DNA of 64,000 nucleotides, from positions 62,001 through 126,000 of the forward strand of contig JAZUCU010000043.1 in the NCBI GenBank assembly GCA_045639325.1, read 5' to 3'. Below, piece by piece: positions 44,524-52,918 of this stretch; the first letter of the stretch is position 1; each line of letters begins with the position of its first letter. The translations under genes were made by a program, and so were the position numbers. A model generated the notes under the pieces. That model was not told the DNA's origin and made no database searches. It saw only the letters and a list, made by a program, of their open reading frames with translations. The DNA comes from RGIG8244 sp045639325. GTDB taxonomy: Bacteria; Verrucomicrobiota; Lentisphaeria; Victivallales; UBA1829.

Positions 44524-46170
44524 ATGCCCCAGCAACCTCAAATCAAACACAAACTTGTCTTTCTGACAGTCAATTGTTCCTTTTCCCATTCCTCTCTTGC
44601 GCTTCCGCTTCTGCACAATGCATGCACTGATTTCTCCGAATGGGAATGGTATCGTTATGATATGACGAATGCGGAAGATGTGATGAGTGCGGTACGCAAA
44701 ATAGCCTCTTATTCTCCCGATTTGCTTCTGACTGATTTGTATCTTTTCAATCGTGTTACGGCGTTGGATGTTTTGCAGCGTTATCATGCCCTTGTTCCTC
44801 AATGCCGCATTGTTGCAGGCGGACCGGAATGTTTAGGCGATGGAGCAGATGCGTTATTGTCAGCCTATCCCTGGCTGGATTGTGTGATTCGTGGCGAGGG
44901 GGAGGAATCGTTGCGTGATTATCTTTTGCATTTTGATGATTCGCCCCGTACTTTGCCGCACATTTTGCCTGCTGAGGGCAATGGTGTCTATAACGATTGG
45001 GGGACTTCTGCTTATCCGGTCACGGATCCATTTTTCGTTACGGATAAACCTTTCGTGCAAATGGAAACTTCCCGTGGTTGTCCCATGGGATGCCTTTACT
45101 GTACCAGTGGCAGGACCTCGACCCGTTACCGTACGTTGGAGCAGGTTCGTGAGGAATTACGTTTAATGGTGTTAAAAGGCGTCTCTGAGCTTCGTTTGCT
45201 TGACCGCACATTTAATATGCCCCAGACACGTGGAGCGGCGTTATTGCGCCTTTTCCGCGAAGAATTCCCTATGCTGCGTTTTCATCTTGAGATTCACCCG
45301 CAGTTTTTGAATGATGAATTGCGTGAAGAATTGTCAAAAGCCGTACCGGGACAGTTGCATATTGAGTGCGGTATTCAATGTCTTAATCCGGAGGTTCAGA
45401 AATTAATGGGGCGCCGCAGTGATTCCGTTGAAGCTTTGTCGGGGTTGCGTTTTCTGTGCCGTCAGACGGCTTTTGAAACGCATGCGGATCTTTTGGCAGG
45501 ACTTCCCGGTCAGACACGGGAGCATATTATAGCGGATACCGGAGCCTTGATGGATACCGGGGTTGCTGAAATTCAGCTGGAAGTATTGAAAGTCCTGCCT
45601 GGCACGCCGATGAGACAGGTGGGGCCGGAGCATGGATTGCGTTGGAGTCCGGATACGCCTTATGACGTGATGTGCAGTGACACGATGACGTTGGAAGATA
45701 TTGCATTGACGCGAGACCTTTCCCGTTTGCTTGATTTGACGTGGAATCATGAGGAATTGCATTCGGCGACTGTTGTCATGCACGGTGAATGTGAAGATTT
45801 TGTATTCCGTCTGTTATCTCATTTTCACGACGCGGGCGGCAATGCCTCTGTGTTGTGGGATTTGAAGAAACGTTTTCTTTTTCTTCATTCTTTCTGTGAG
45901 AAATATCATTTGGGAAAGAGTCAGCGTGTCCTGGGCTATCAATGGTTATGCGCCGGTTTTCCACCGGAACAGGGCCCGGATGTTTATTCCTGTAAGACGT
46001 CAACCGTTCCTGCGGGTGCAGAATTGATTCATGGCGATCGCACCTGTTTGAGAGAACGGGAGACCCGGTATTGGCGTTTTGGGGATGATGAAATTACGTA
46101 TTACCTTGCTTATAATCGAAAATATTCATTTAACCGTCCGGCGGCAATCTGGACGGAGAAGGAGAATTAA
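44524..46170 (+). CDS. B12-binding-domain radical SAM protein with DUF4080-like C-terminus
   Basis: A 548-residue protein. The N-terminal ~140 residues form a cobalamin-binding Rossmann-like domain (FLTVNCSFSHSSLALPLL, PDLLLTDLYLFN, RIVAGGPEC). The radical SAM domain follows with SRGCPMGCLYC (C186, C190, C193: CX3CX2C binding a 4Fe-4S cluster). The C-terminal part resembles DUF4080, often found with this arrangement. Substrate unknown; methylation or other radical chemistry is typical of the class. It is the first gene of a three-gene plus-strand unit just after the ribosomal terminator. Confidence 0.88.
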   Translation: MPQQPQIKHKLVFLTVNCSFSHSSLALPLLHNACTDFSEWEWYRYDMTNAEDVMSAVRKIASYSPDLLLTDLYLFNRVTALDVLQRYHALVPQCRIVAGGPECLGDGADALLSAYPWLDCVIRGEGEESLRDYLLHFDDSPRTLPHILPAEGNGVYNDWGTSAYPVTDPFFVTDKPFVQMETSRGCPMGCLYCTSGRTSTRYRTLEQVREELRLMVLKGVSELRLLDRTFNMPQTRGAALLRLFREEFPMLRFHLEIHPQFLNDELREELSKAVPGQLHIECGIQCLNPEVQKLMGRRSDSVEALSGLRFLCRQTAFETHADLLAGLPGQTREHIIADTGALMDTGVAEIQLEVLKVLPGTPMRQVGPEHGLRWSPDTPYDVMCSDTMTLEDIALTRDLSRLLDLTWNHEELHSATVVMHGECEDFVFRLLSHFHDAGGNASVLWDLKKRFLFLHSFCEKYHLGKSQRVLGYQWLCAGFPPEQGPDVYSCKTSTVPAGAELIHGDRTCLRERETRYWRFGDDEITYYLAYNRKYSFNRPAAIWTEKEN

Positions 46171-46173
46171 CTT

Positions 46174-46944
46174 ATGTTTCGCACATTGACTGAATTGTAT
46201 CAAGACCGCAATCATTTTATGGTTACAGCGCACCGTGGTGCATCTTTTGAGTTCCCGGAAAACACTTTGTGCTCCATGGAGAAAGCCGTGGAAGCGGGTG
46301 TAGACATGATCGAATTTGACTTGCGCGGTACATCGGATGGTGTGCCGGTTCTGCTGCATGATCAGACGATTGACCGTACGAGTAATGGAACCGGTATTCC
46401 GGAAGATCAGACGTTGGCAGACTTGAAGCGTTTGAATTTTTCCTATTGGCTTCATGGGATGCGGCGTACTGCCCCGGCATACGATGTTATGGAAATACCG
46501 ACATTTGAAGAAATTCTTGCTGCGCTTCGCGATAAAGTCTGTATGAACATTCAGGTTTATGCCAAGACGGAAGATGTGCTGAAAGAGATCTGCCGTCTTT
46601 ACAAAAAGTATGACATGTATGATCGTGGATATTTTACGATCAATCCTGAATCTGTGGATTTTGTTCGAGCGATCGACCCGGAAATTGAACTTTGTGTGAC
46701 ACGCGGCTGGCAGGATCGTACTGCCCCGGAAAATCTGCGTATCTGCCGTGAGAAAGATGGATGTCGTTTTGTTCAGCCTGTGAGAGCCTTTACAACGGCG
46801 GAATCGTTCCGTTTGATCAAAGAACTGGGAATGCGCGGGAATGTATTTTTCTGCGATGATCCGGAAGAATTGAAGGTTTTGCGTGAGATGGGTGCGGAAG
46901 GCATTCTGACGAATAAAGCACATTTGATGATGCAGTCAATTTAA
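46174..46944 (+). CDS. Glycerophosphodiester phosphodiesterase family protein
   Basis: A 256-residue TIM-barrel phosphodiesterase. The catalytic signature is AHRGASFEFPENTL (His20, Arg21, Glu), MIEFDLRGTSDGVPVLLHD supplies the metal-binding Glu and Asp and the second His, and DRTSNGTG follows. No signal peptide is seen, so it is probably cytoplasmic and releases glycerol-3-phosphate from phospholipid headgroup diesters. It starts 3 bp after the radical SAM stop, with GGAG in the spacer. Confidence 0.88.
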   Translation: MFRTLTELYQDRNHFMVTAHRGASFEFPENTLCSMEKAVEAGVDMIEFDLRGTSDGVPVLLHDQTIDRTSNGTGIPEDQTLADLKRLNFSYWLHGMRRTAPAYDVMEIPTFEEILAALRDKVCMNIQVYAKTEDVLKEICRLYKKYDMYDRGYFTINPESVDFVRAIDPEIELCVTRGWQDRTAPENLRICREKDGCRFVQPVRAFTTAESFRLIKELGMRGNVFFCDDPEELKVLREMGAEGILTNKAHLMMQSI

Positions 46945-46965
46945 GGTTGGAGATAAGTTTATAAC

Positions 46966-47865
46966 ATGTATATAGCTGGTATTTTCGCCGGATTGCTTTC
47001 GGCAATTTTTGCTTCCGTATCTTATGCTGCTTCAAAAGGATTCATCAACGAATATAAAAGTCCATTGCGTTTGCTTCTTCTTTCCGTGGCTTTTATGATG
47101 TTTCCTGCGATCTTGACATTGCTGTGTCTTTGGGGACGATACGAATTGGTCTTTACGCCCCGTAATATTCTGATGCTTCTTGGTGCGCAAGGGAGTTTTC
47201 TTGTTGCCCAGATTGCATTGTTTCGGGGATTGCGTTATGTGGAGGCATCCCGCTATTCTTCCCTTTTGGGGTTGAAGATTTTGCTGTTGTCGCTGATTTG
47301 TGTAATTTTCACGGGGGAAGGATTGAATTTATTGCAATGGATCGCGGTGATATTATGTACGATTTCTGCTGTCGGGATGAATTTCAGCGGTTTCCGGATT
47401 CCGTGGAAAGCGTTTTTGTTTCTGCTGATTACGCTTTCGGGGTATATATGCAGTGATATTTGTCACGTTGAATATATCAAGGGGAATGTTGGTGACACGC
47501 CCTGGATTCAGGCATTTGCAACGATCAGTTGTTCGTATACGGTACTGGGGTTGATTTCTCTGCCATCGCTGTTCTTTTTCAAGTGGAACTTCCGGGAATT
47601 CCGTGCGACGATGCCCTATGGACTGGCGTGGTTTTCTTCCATGCTGACGTTATTTTTCTGTTTTTATGAAACGGGTCTTGTATTCGGCAGTGTTCTGCAG
47701 GCAACACGTGGACTTTTCTCCATTCTTCTGGGAGCAATTCTGGTGCATTACGGTGTACGTGGGCAGGAAGCGGCGGAGACGACCCGGAAAGACTGGATTC
47801 GCCGCATTGTGATGGCGGTGCTTATGATCATTGCTGTTGGGCTGTATTCTGCGGGAAAAGTCTGA
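46966..47865 (+). CDS. EamA/DMT-type transporter
   Basis: A 299-residue membrane protein with about ten hydrophobic helices, in the two-fold EamA (drug/metabolite transporter) pattern. Examples are the first helix YIAGIFAGLLSAIFASVSYAAS, the LRYVEASRYSSLLGLKILLL segment typical before helix 4, and the repeat in the second half (FGSVLQATRGLFSILLGAIL). Substrate unknown. It ends 7 bp from the end of the convergent sensor gene; no terminator is seen between them. Confidence 0.85.
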   Translation: MYIAGIFAGLLSAIFASVSYAASKGFINEYKSPLRLLLLSVAFMMFPAILTLLCLWGRYELVFTPRNILMLLGAQGSFLVAQIALFRGLRYVEASRYSSLLGLKILLLSLICVIFTGEGLNLLQWIAVILCTISAVGMNFSGFRIPWKAFLFLLITLSGYICSDICHVEYIKGNVGDTPWIQAFATISCSYTVLGLISLPSLFFFKWNFREFRATMPYGLAWFSSMLTLFFCFYETGLVFGSVLQATRGLFSILLGAILVHYGVRGQEAAETTRKDWIRRIVMAVLMIIAVGLYSAGKV

Positions 47866-47872
47866 CGTCCGG

Positions 47873-50182
47873 TCAGGATGAGATTTGCTGATCGCGGAGC
47901 ATCTGCTGCAGTTCACTGACGGCCTTTTCGCTTTGTTTCAAGTTTGTAATATTTCTTGCCACCACACCGACAGCAACCGGTTTGTGCTGCTGTCCGGTGA
48001 CCGTATAAACGGGGAAGAAGAGAATATCATAAAAACGGGGGACATTTTCCTTTGCGGGGATGACTGCTTCGAAATTGAAGACCTGCCCGGAGAGCATTAC
48101 ATTTTCCGTCATCGAACGGAAGATGTGCGCATTTTCGGGAGTCAGGATATCTTCCAACGTGACGGGCGGGACCGCGGTCCGTTCGGCGAAATTGCTGGAA
48201 ATGATTCTGCAATCTGCGGTGAGGAGGAAGACGGGATCTTTTGCATGTTTACAGAATGACATCCATGCACCTGCGGGTACGGGGTCGACTTTCGCGGCAT
48301 CATTTCTGAGCATAAAACGGCATGCGTAGAGATTTCTATCGCCTGCGATGTGAGGGGGAACGACGAGGAAGATAAAGACGCAGAATTTTTCGCCGCCCGG
48401 GAGACAAGCATAACCGGTAATCAGTTCACGCATGGAGCCGGAATACATTTTCTGGATACAATCGTTGATGGTGTCTGTTTCCGCAGACCGGATAAGAGAA
48501 TCAAATTTTTTGCCATTAAGAGCACCTTCTGTGACGTGGAAGAGGTCTTCTGCGTAACAGTTGGCTTCTGTGATGATACCCTGTTCATCAAAGATGAGGG
48601 TGGGGACACCGCTGGAGAGACAGAAGTTATCGTGATACACCTTGATGAGATCTGTTTTTTCGCGGAATGCTTTTTTGATTTTCCACAGGGTGAAAAGCAG
48701 GAGAGCCAGGAGCCAGAATTGCAGCGATACGGGCAACGTAAATTTCCGGAAAGAGAATAATTTTGATCTGTCCACTCCGAGAATCAGGAGCGAATTATCC
48801 AGGAAAGGAATATCTTTCATGGATGTAAAGACATAAGTTTTTTTATTTTGTCCGGCGGTGGTTTCGGGCAATTGAACTGCTTTTCCATTATGATCCTTAA
48901 GGGAGAGACATTTGCTTGTAACTCCGGAGAATTGCATGCCGGAAAATTTGCCGGTCCGGTCAAGCAATACATTGCCTTTCGGAGAGATAAGGAAACAGTC
49001 ATCATTAAAATCAGAGAAGAATTCAAAACGGGGGAAATTGAGTTTGATGCATACGTAACCTTTGTTGTTATTGAGTCGTGGTGCGATCAAAAAGAGCCCG
49101 CGGCTGCCGGTCCGGTTCTTTTCCAGGAATACGGGATAAATTTTGTTTTTCTGCACAGGAGTATTGAGGAGGTCGGGAGTAAAATTCTTCCCGATCCATT
49201 CGTTTTCCAACGCATGGGTACAGATGCCTGCCTGATTGAGGAGGAACGGCGACATGGAAAGGTTACTGTACAGCTCTTTGCGCGGAGCAGTATTGACATT
49301 GGAAAAGAAATTGGTATCTTCCATCTGTATACATTCCATGTGAGCGGACAACATCTGAATTCTCTTTTTGAGAGAGCGGTGAAGAATTTCCAATTTCTGA
49401 TTGTAAAATTCCGCATACGTCTGGCTGTACGGCATGGAAAGCAGGTGAGAATTCAGATTGACAACGATAAAGGCAACAATGATGGCGTAAAGAATGCATC
49501 GGTCTTTCCGTTTTTCCGGCAGAATACGTGAATGCGTCAGGCTGTAATAGTTGATGAACAGCAACGTTAACGTCAGGAAGCTCAGGAGACAGAACATGGG
49601 GAGCAGAGAGAGAACCGATGTTTTTGCCTGAACCAATGGGAGATAACGCATGTTGACGGGCAATTGTATCAGCAGGTAGAGGATGTAGAATAATCCCAGA
49701 CGGAAGAAGGTGCTGCGTTCTTTTTTATCGGTGCTTTCCATTGCCAGATGCTGCATGGCGGCTGCGTAGAGAATATCTGCAGGAATAATCAGAAAGATCA
49801 GTGAGCAGAGAAATAAGTTTCCTGTGAAGATGTAAGCACCGGCCGTGAGGAGAATGGTTGTACTGCAATAAACCAGGATTCGCATCAGGTGATTCCCGAG
49901 CAAAGAAATTGCCGTGCCTGCGAGGATGATATGTGCAATAAAATTGCATGCAAAACTGTATAATTCCAAACGGGCAGAGGATGAGCCGGAGTGAATATAC
50001 AAGCTCAACAGCAGGCTGATTCCATGAAAGATCATGCACACAAAAAGAGCCAGTGTACGCTTGTTGCCGAAAGCCGCATGAAATTTGCCGGTTATGAATT
50101 GAGTCAGAAGATAGAAGCCGAAACCCCAGGCTGTAAAACTGTGGAGAAAATGCAGCAATTCACATATATCCGGCGTAAACAT
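47873..50182 (-). CDS. Membrane sensor with two PAS domains and no output domain
   Basis: A 769-residue protein. About eight transmembrane helices occupy residues 10-250, followed by an extracytoplasmic domain (about 250-475) resembling a Cache-like sensor, a ninth helix (LQFWLLALLLFTLWKI, about 480-497), a first PAS domain (about 515-625, TLIFDEQGIITEANCYAEDLF) and a second (about 650-755, PVFLLTADCRIISSNFAE). It ends in a short coiled coil (TNLKQSEKAVSELQQMLRDQ). No histidine kinase, GGDEF, EAL or phosphatase domain follows. The coiled-coil end may hand its signal to a partner. Function unknown. Confidence 0.75.
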   Translation of the reverse strand: MFTPDICELLHFLHSFTAWGFGFYLLTQFITGKFHAAFGNKRTLALFVCMIFHGISLLLSLYIHSGSSSARLELYSFACNFIAHIILAGTAISLLGNHLMRILVYCSTTILLTAGAYIFTGNLFLCSLIFLIIPADILYAAAMQHLAMESTDKKERSTFFRLGLFYILYLLIQLPVNMRYLPLVQAKTSVLSLLPMFCLLSFLTLTLLFINYYSLTHSRILPEKRKDRCILYAIIVAFIVVNLNSHLLSMPYSQTYAEFYNQKLEILHRSLKKRIQMLSAHMECIQMEDTNFFSNVNTAPRKELYSNLSMSPFLLNQAGICTHALENEWIGKNFTPDLLNTPVQKNKIYPVFLEKNRTGSRGLFLIAPRLNNNKGYVCIKLNFPRFEFFSDFNDDCFLISPKGNVLLDRTGKFSGMQFSGVTSKCLSLKDHNGKAVQLPETTAGQNKKTYVFTSMKDIPFLDNSLLILGVDRSKLFSFRKFTLPVSLQFWLLALLLFTLWKIKKAFREKTDLIKVYHDNFCLSSGVPTLIFDEQGIITEANCYAEDLFHVTEGALNGKKFDSLIRSAETDTINDCIQKMYSGSMRELITGYACLPGGEKFCVFIFLVVPPHIAGDRNLYACRFMLRNDAAKVDPVPAGAWMSFCKHAKDPVFLLTADCRIISSNFAERTAVPPVTLEDILTPENAHIFRSMTENVMLSGQVFNFEAVIPAKENVPRFYDILFFPVYTVTGQQHKPVAVGVVARNITNLKQSEKAVSELQQMLRDQQISS

Positions 50183-50185
50183 TGT

Positions 50186-50470
50186 TTATTTCTCCTGTCC
50201 GCTGTTTCCGGATTTGATTGCAGTTTCAAGCGCACGGGCAAGTTGATCACCGCAGGATGTCATTTTATTTCCGCACCGGTTGCCTTTCAGGAGAGCGATG
50301 ACTTCCTCAGCCGTTCTGCCCTCGACGAGTTTTGCAATTGCGAGGAGATTGCCGGGACAGCCGCCGCAGAAAACAACGTTGCGGATGATGTTATGGTCTT
50401 CCAGCTGGAAATGAATTTCGGAAGAACAGACGGCAGGTTCGGTTTTATAGCAGAATGATTCAGATGACAT
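50186..50470 (-). CDS. TSCPD domain protein
   Basis: A 94-residue protein matching the small TSCPD family (named after a five-residue motif; here TSCGD at TSCGDQLARAL). It has FCGGCPGN, GRTAEEVIALLKGNRCG and four or more conserved cysteines that could bind zinc or Fe-S. The same domain occurs at the end of some B12-dependent ribonucleotide reductases; the free-standing form is uncharacterised. It lies 4 bp before the membrane sensor gene and may be cotranscribed with it. Confidence 0.85.
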   Translation of the reverse strand: MSSESFCYKTEPAVCSSEIHFQLEDHNIIRNVVFCGGCPGNLLAIAKLVEGRTAEEVIALLKGNRCGNKMTSCGDQLARALETAIKSGNSGQEK

Positions 50471-50587
50471 AGAAAATGATCTCCCGGTTGCAGAGTATTT
50501 TGTTTTATTAAGGAGTAAAATATCACGGAAAACAGATTAGTCAAATAAATCTTACATGAAAAAATCAAAAAAAGATAAGAATGCATA

Positions 50588-50615
50588 TTGAAATTTTCAT
50601 AACAGGATGTATCTT
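50588..50615 (+). promoter_or_regulatory. Promoter of the rubrerythrin gene
   Basis: TTGAAA (50588-50593), 16-bp spacer, TATCTT (50610-50615), about 50 bp before the start codon. A good AGGAGA ribosome-binding site follows at 50655-50660. Confidence 0.5.
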
Positions 50616-50667
50616 ACGGGAGAGAAAGTCCCATTTTTAGAAAAAATCAAACATAGGAGACAAGAAA

Positions 50668-51204
50668 ATGGCTGAATTGAAAGGCTCAAAAACAGAAGCA
50701 AATCTCATGTACGCATTTGCTGGTGAATCCCAGGCAAGAAACAAATATTCTTATTTCGCAAGCAAAGCTAAAAAAGATGGCTACGAACAGATTGCAGCTA
50801 TTTTTGAACAGACTGCCAACAACGAAAAAGAACATGCAAAACTCTGGTTCAAACTTCTCGGCGGTATCAATGATACTCTCGAAAACCTGAAAGCTGCTGC
50901 AGCCGGCGAACATGAAGAATGGACAGAAATGTACAAAAACTTCGCAGAAGAAGCAAAAGCAGAAGGTTTCAATGATATCGCTGCTGCTTTCGAAAAAGTT
51001 GCTTTGATCGAAAAACGTCATGAAGAGCGTTACCTCAAGCTCGCTGCAAACGTTGAAAGCGGTGAAGTTTGGGTTCGTACCGGCGAAAACCGTTGGGAAT
51101 GCCGTAACTGCGGTCACATCTACATCGGCGAAAAAGCACCGGAACTCTGCCCCGTCTGCAAACATCCCAAAGCTTATTTTGAACTCGAAGCAAAGAACTA
51201 TTGA
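50668..51204 (+). CDS. Rubrerythrin
   Basis: A 178-residue non-haem iron peroxidase that removes hydrogen peroxide in anaerobes. The ferritin-like four-helix domain carries E20, E53 with H56 (EKEH), E94-region and E115 with H118 (EKRH) as di-iron ligands. The C-terminal rubredoxin-like domain has C145, C148, C161 and C164 (CRNCGH, CPVCKH) for one iron. Electrons usually come from NADH via a rubredoxin-type partner not found here. Own promoter; followed by a terminator. Confidence 0.96.
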   Translation: MAELKGSKTEANLMYAFAGESQARNKYSYFASKAKKDGYEQIAAIFEQTANNEKEHAKLWFKLLGGINDTLENLKAAAAGEHEEWTEMYKNFAEEAKAEGFNDIAAAFEKVALIEKRHEERYLKLAANVESGEVWVRTGENRWECRNCGHIYIGEKAPELCPVCKHPKAYFELEAKNY

Positions 51205-51235
51205 TCGTTGCTTCCGTTTCTAACGTAAGTTTTAC

Positions 51236-51275
51236 AACCCCGTTTATCAGATCAACTGAAAGACGGGGTTTTTTC
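51236..51275. terminator. Terminator after rubrerythrin that overlaps the tilS end
   Basis: AACCCCGT (51236-51243) pairs with ACGGGGTT (51263-51270), loop 51244-51262, followed by TTTTTT. It terminates the rubrerythrin transcript. The stop codon of the convergent tilS gene lies inside the loop, so the sequence also codes for the last residues of TilS. Confidence 0.85.
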
Positions 51276-52622
51276 TGCCCGGATCCGGAGAATCCGGCGG
51301 GTAGTGCCGGTGCAGATCAGTCGATCCGAACGGCGCAAAAAGGGGATCCACAAGACTTCACGATCGAGGGTGCGCAAGATAGGATAGGTCTTTTTTGATA
51401 GAGAGGAAATTCCGGCATCGGTAAAAAGTTTTTTCAGCTTGCGGGTGGAGCCGATACCGAAACAAGTCATACTTTCCCCCGGTGCAGGCGGTGCCAGCAG
51501 TAAAGTGGGGGGGAGCTGATCGGCATCACAATAACACTCATTTTCCGCACATTGTTCCGGCAGTACATCCACAAATTCTGCGGTGAAACGGAAATTGCCG
51601 CAAATCATCGTGGACGCGTTTTGCCAATTCCATTGCATTGCCGGCAGGGTGATTTCAGTTTGATTCATCACGGCAATCTGTGTTTGCGAGACTTGCAGAA
51701 AATCGGCTTTCCCGGGAATGGGGAGCAATTGTGTATTCGGCTGTTCCAATGCTTCCGTAAAGCGGGTAAGAAACGTTTGCGTCGGGATGATATCATGATT
51801 ATAATGAGCCACCAGAAAACGCCGGATGGCTCTGGTGCGGATGGCCGGGTGAAGCTGCGCCCAGAATTCCCGATCGGCGGATAAGATCAAGGCATCCGCT
51901 GTCTGCTGCAGAAAATCGGCATCCTGCGCAATTGCCTGATATGCGGCGCGGAGTCCGCCCTCGGCATAATTGACATGTTGATATAATTGAGGGAGAATTT
52001 CATTGCGCAGAAAATTACGCAAGTAAGAGCTGTCGCTGTTTGTTTCGTCCGTAATCCAACGATGCACATGGTTGGACGCAAGATAGTCAATCAGCTGTTG
52101 TTTTGTGCAGGAAAGCAACGGACGGCAGAATGTCATACCATCCACTTCGGATAAAAAGCGGAGTGATGTGGCGGAAGATGTATTACCACCACGCATCAGC
52201 CGCAGAAACATATTTTCCACCGCATCACCGGCATGATGCGCTGTAAGAATTACAACATTTTTATTTTCTGCGGTGATGGTTTGCCATGCTTCCAGACGCA
52301 AACGGCGTGCCGCTTCTTCGATGCCTTCGGAGGGATGCTTGCGCGTCATGACATCCAGCGGAATTTCTTTCAGCGGGACTTGCAGATCTGCACAGGTTTG
52401 ATGGCAGAACTCCCGTTCTTTTGTGCTGGAATCTTCGGCGCGGATGCCATGGGTAAAATGGACGGCAGTAAACGGGATGTTGTTCTGTTTCAGAAGGAAC
52501 AGCAACGCCGTACTGTCTGCACCGCCGGAAAGAGAAAGGAAAAATTCCCGATCCGGCGGGAGCGAGATCAACGGGAGATTATTTGAATTTTTCCACGAGG
52601 TCGATAAGTTCCTGTTTTTCAT
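51252..52622 (-). CDS. tilS: tRNA(Ile)-lysidine synthase
   Basis: About 456 residues. The ATP pyrophosphatase P-loop is LSGGADST (residues 31-38), with VHFTHGIRAEDSSTKERE and LTAHHAGDAVENMFLRLMRGG as the next conserved blocks, and a TilS C-terminal domain (FGIGSTRKLKKLFTDAGISS). The enzyme converts cytidine 34 of the CAU tRNA-Ile to lysidine. The start is uncertain: ATG at 52622, or GTG at 52646, both inside the 3' end of trxA. Either way the overlap with trxA is over 40 bp, longer than usual. Confidence 0.9.
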   Translation of the reverse strand: MKNRNLSTSWKNSNNLPLISLPPDREFFLSLSGGADSTALLFLLKQNNIPFTAVHFTHGIRAEDSSTKEREFCHQTCADLQVPLKEIPLDVMTRKHPSEGIEEAARRLRLEAWQTITAENKNVVILTAHHAGDAVENMFLRLMRGGNTSSATSLRFLSEVDGMTFCRPLLSCTKQQLIDYLASNHVHRWITDETNSDSSYLRNFLRNEILPQLYQHVNYAEGGLRAAYQAIAQDADFLQQTADALILSADREFWAQLHPAIRTRAIRRFLVAHYNHDIIPTQTFLTRFTEALEQPNTQLLPIPGKADFLQVSQTQIAVMNQTEITLPAMQWNWQNASTMICGNFRFTAEFVDVLPEQCAENECYCDADQLPPTLLLAPPAPGESMTCFGIGSTRKLKKLFTDAGISSLSKKTYPILRTLDREVLWIPFLRRSDRLICTGTTRRILRIRAEKTPSFS

Positions 52623-52902
52623 GGACACCGGCTCTCTGGTAAACACTCTTACCGTCTTTCATAATGACGATTGTGGGGATGCTTGTGATGCCGAACGGAG
52701 CAGCCAATTCGGGAGCTTCGCCCACATCAATTTTGCCGATTACAACGGAAGCGGGTGCCTGAGCGGCGAAATCTTCCAGGATTTTCGCCATAATCTTGCA
52801 CGGTCCACACCATGTTGCAAAAAAGTCAAGTATCACCACTGCGCCGGGTGTTTGGCAAACGCTGTCATAGTTTTTCTGATCGAGATGTAAGATTTCTGTC
52901 AT
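52579..52902 (-). CDS. trxA: Thioredoxin
   Basis: A 107-residue thioredoxin with the active site WCGPCK (C32, C35), FFATWCGPC, the cis-proline segment GITSIPT, and normal length. It lies 16 bp after the cmk-thioesterase fusion with AAAGGA upstream, and its 3' end overlaps the start of tilS. Confidence 0.95.
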   Translation of the reverse strand: MTEILHLDQKNYDSVCQTPGAVVILDFFATWCGPCKIMAKILEDFAAQAPASVVIGKIDVGEAPELAAPFGITSIPTIVIMKDGKSVYQRAGVHEKQELIDLVEKFK

Positions 52903-52918
52903 GATCCTTTTCCTTTCT

